A DNA stretch of 64,000 nucleotides, from contig NZ_LMBV01000004.1 of NCBI RefSeq assembly GCF_001439925.1, forward strand, positions 115,768-179,767. Direction: 5' to 3'. Below are positions 61,948 through 64,000 of the stretch, piece after piece. The first letter of the stretch is position 1; every line of letters starts with the position of its first letter. The stretch comes from Peribacillus muralis. GTDB lineage: Bacteria; Bacillota; Bacilli; Bacillales; DSM-1321. A program made the position numbers and the translations under genes. The notes under the pieces are model-generated. The model worked only from the letters and a program-made list of their open reading frames with translations, had not been told where the DNA came from and searched no databases.

Positions 61948-62469
61948 ATGGAGTTATTTGGCGTTCCATTACAAACGATTTACTTATATGGATTAATTAT
62001 TTTCGGGGGGCTAACTTTTTTATTTATACTGTTTAATGATATATTCTCAGGTCTCGAATTGCCGGATCTATTAAATCCAACGCTCATTTTAAGTTTTTTA
62101 ACGGTCTTTTTTGCAAGTGGTTTTTTGCTTGAATCGCTTACAGAACTCAATAGTGTGATGAGTGCCGCAATTTCCCTGCTTATTTCATTTTCAATCGTCA
62201 CCTTATTGAACGTATTTGTGTTAATTCCCATTTCATCTGCGGAGGAAAGCTTAACCTTTCATGACAATGACCTGAGAGGCAGGGTCGGCAGGGTCCTCAC
62301 TTCAGTCCCGGTTGATGGATTTGGGGAGGTTCTGATCGAAAGCATCAGTGGAAGCATTGCGAAGACTGCGGCCAGTTATCAGAATGAAGAAATTGTTTCG
62401 GATACAAAAGTCTTGATCATCGAAGTGAAAAACGGGGTAATCTATGTCATGCCCCACGAGAATGAATAA
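61948..62469 (+). CDS. yuaF: NfeD-family membrane protein YuaF
   Basis: A 173-residue protein: three or four hydrophobic helices (about 10-105) and a C-terminal OB-fold domain (about 110-170) from DLRGRVGRVLTSVPVDGFGE to VKNGVIYVMPHENE. It is the usual partner of flotillin. ATG 61948 is chosen because AAAAGGA lies eight bases upstream; GTG 61912 and ATG 61939 lack good sites. It is expressed from the sigma-W promoter and stops 17 bases before floT. Confidence 0.88.
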   Translation: MELFGVPLQTIYLYGLIIFGGLTFLFILFNDIFSGLELPDLLNPTLILSFLTVFFASGFLLESLTELNSVMSAAISLLISFSIVTLLNVFVLIPISSAEESLTFHDNDLRGRVGRVLTSVPVDGFGEVLIESISGSIAKTAASYQNEEIVSDTKVLIIEVKNGVIYVMPHENE

Positions 62470-62486
62470 CGGGTAGGAGGTCTATT

Positions 62487-64000
62487 ATGTTTAATTTAAT
62501 TTGGATTGTTGTCGCCATTGTGGCATTTTTGTTGATCGCACTTATTGCTGTTTTTGTAACTAAATATCGTACTGCTGGTCCTGATGAGGCATTGATTGTA
62601 ACCGGTAGCTACTTGGGCACCAAAAATGTTCACGTCGACGAATCAGGAAATAAAATAAAGATTGTTCGCGGCGGGGGAGCTTTCGTCCTGCCTGTGTTCC
62701 AGCAAGCGGAACCATTAAGCTTGCTGTCTAGCAAACTTGAGGTCTCGACCCCGGAAGTATATACGGAACAGGGTGTTCCCGTCATGGCCGATGGTGTCTC
62801 GATCATCAAGATTGGCGGTTCGATCACCGACATTGCCACAGCGGCTGAACAGTTTCTCGGTAAATCGAAAGATGACCGTGAACAGGAAGCACGGGAGGTG
62901 TTGGAAGGTCATCTTCGTTCCATTCTTGGTTCGATGACAGTCGAGGAAATTTATAAAAACCGTGAAAAGTTTTCCCAGGAAGTGCAGAGGGTTGCCTCGC
63001 AGGATTTAGCTAAAATGGGACTCATTATCGTTTCGTTTACGATTAAAGATGTTCGCGATAAAAACGGATATCTTGAATCCCTTGGTAAGCCAAGAATCGC
63101 CCAAGTGAAGCGGGATGCCGATATCGCTACTGCTGAAGCAGAGAAGGAAACGCGAATCAAGCGGGCCGAGGCATCGAAGGAAGCACAGCGCGCCGAGCTT
63201 GAAAGGGCGACTGAAATAGCTGAAGCCGAGAAAATTAACAAATTAAAGGTAGCGGAGTTCCGGCGTGAACAAGATATCGCCAAAGCCCGTGCTGACCAAG
63301 CGTACGATCTGGAAACCGCCCGCTCCAAACAGGATGTAACCGAGCAGGAAATGCAAATCAGGATCATCGAACGGCAAAAACAAATCGAGCTGGAGGAAAA
63401 AGAAATCCTTCGCCGTGAAAAGCAATACGATTCCGAAGTGAAGAAAAAGGCGGATGCCGACCGTTATGCTGTAGAGCAGGCTGCTTCCGCAAATAAAATG
63501 AAACAGATTACCGAAGCGGATGCCGATAAGTATAAAATCGAAGCCATGGCACAAGCGGAAGCTGAGCGCGTTCGGATGGACGGTCTTGCAAAAGCGGACG
63601 CACAAAGGGCACAGGGTACGTCTGAAGCCGAAATCATCCGCTTAAAAGGGGTGGCAGAGGCGGAGGCGAAGCAGAAGATTGCCGAAGCATTTGAACAGTT
63701 CGGTCAAGCAGCCGTCATGGATATGATCTTGAAAATGCTTCCGGAATATGCCAAACAAGTGGCAAGCCCGCTTAGCAATATCGACAAAATTACTGTAGTC
63801 GATACAGGTGGAAGCGGAGCAAGCGGCGGGGCCAATAAAGTGACTGGCTATGCAACGAACTTAATGGCCACGTTGCAGGAGTCACTAAAGGCTTCTTCAG
63901 GCATTGATGTCAAAGACTTGCTTGAGAATTTCTCGGGGAAGCGAAATATCCCATTAGCCGCCATCAAACAAGAGAATGCTGAAGTGAACATGAATATGGC
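62487..64000 (+). CDS. floT: Flotillin-like protein FloT, 3' end beyond the window
   Basis: Membrane-microdomain scaffold of the SPFH family. The start is ATG 62487 with GTAGGAGG upstream. MFNLIWIVVAIVAFLLIALI is the membrane hairpin/anchor; the SPFH domain follows (about 40-190, VTGSYLGTKN, the GGGAFVLPVF loop, VEEIYKNREKFS) and a long Glu/Ala/Lys-rich coiled coil (about 195-360, many E-A-E-K heptads). The C-terminal part has AEAFEQFGQAAVMDMILKML and a Gly/Ser-rich segment. About 504 codons are visible and the frame is still open at the window end, so only a few residues should be missing. Second gene of the sigma-W operon. Confidence 0.93.
   Translation, partial: MFNLIWIVVAIVAFLLIALIAVFVTKYRTAGPDEALIVTGSYLGTKNVHVDESGNKIKIVRGGGAFVLPVFQQAEPLSLLSSKLEVSTPEVYTEQGVPVMADGVSIIKIGGSITDIATAAEQFLGKSKDDREQEAREVLEGHLRSILGSMTVEEIYKNREKFSQEVQRVASQDLAKMGLIIVSFTIKDVRDKNGYLESLGKPRIAQVKRDADIATAEAEKETRIKRAEASKEAQRAELERATEIAEAEKINKLKVAEFRREQDIAKARADQAYDLETARSKQDVTEQEMQIRIIERQKQIELEEKEILRREKQYDSEVKKKADADRYAVEQAASANKMKQITEADADKYKIEAMAQAEAERVRMDGLAKADAQRAQGTSEAEIIRLKGVAEAEAKQKIAEAFEQFGQAAVMDMILKMLPEYAKQVASPLSNIDKITVVDTGGSGASGGANKVTGYATNLMATLQESLKASSGIDVKDLLENFSGKRNIPLAAIKQENAEVNMNM

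Noticed and set aside
1..64000. CRISPR array or known defence system
   Set aside because: No regularly spaced repeats and no cas, restriction, toxin-antitoxin or other defence genes could be recognised; the partial gene at 2-466 is unidentified and cannot be called one.

Overview
The window looks like a stretch of chromosome from a low-GC, endospore-forming Bacillaceae species, most likely of the Peribacillus / Bacillus simplex type. That is an inference from gene order, protein sequences and a characteristic dispersed intergenic repeat; no rRNA or other marker gene is present. Almost everything from about 1.7 kb onward is ordinary, dense core chromosome. The left ~1.0 kb is AT-rich and looks like the end of a mobile element.

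Layout. 0-1.6 kb: a truncated unknown gene, a 42-codon phage-type ORF behind a hairpin, and a gene that seems to have lost its 5' end. 1.7-4.7 kb: yozD-like, deoD and a CtpA-type protease. 4.7-5.6 kb: a dispersed repeat and a decayed IS3-family element. 5.7-14.8 kb: an LCP-family lipoprotein, then the complete methionine salvage locus (mtnK-mtnA, mtnU, mtnE, mtnW-X-B-D) with two SAM-I riboswitches. 15-24 kb: a second IS3 remnant, a CobW-type GTPase, small proteins, a two-component system sandwiched between two lipoprotein genes, a CAP-domain secreted protein, an Hsp20-like protein and an SDR enzyme. 24-36.8 kb: MATE exporter, MscS channel, MurG paralogue, LrgAB pair, UppP, carbonic anhydrase, purine-type permease and DapF. 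36.9-40.8 kb: divergent LigD and Ku (end joining), a predicted small RNA and a MOSC protein. 40.9-46.4 kb: a third SAM-I riboswitch driving yitJ-metH. 46.5-52.7 kb: polysaccharide deacetylase, an extradiol-type dioxygenase and odhAB. 53-56.6 kb: fruR-fruK-fruA with a promoter and repeated operator-like sites. 56.7-64 kb: VOC, YjbQ, GNAT, SleB-type hydrolase, an ArsR-type regulator with a striking palindrome, hemolysin III, BioY with a BirA-type box, and a sigma-W promoter in front of yuaF-floT, which runs off the right edge.

How the genes work together. Three S-box leaders tie methylthioribose salvage and methionine synthesis (YitJ, MetH) to the SAM level. FruR, FruK and FruA import and phosphorylate fructose. 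OdhA/OdhB supply the 2-oxoglutarate dehydrogenase step. LigD and Ku repair double-strand breaks. YuaF/FloT form the envelope-stress flotillin module.

The least explained items are the left-end insertion, a ~90-nt orphan RNA candidate at 39.85-39.94 kb, the nested palindrome at 59.7 kb, the two-component/two-lipoprotein operon, and seven copies of a structured intergenic repeat. I did not find a clear-cut new defence or mobile system. All functional calls rest on reading the sequence and remembered family knowledge; no database search was run.
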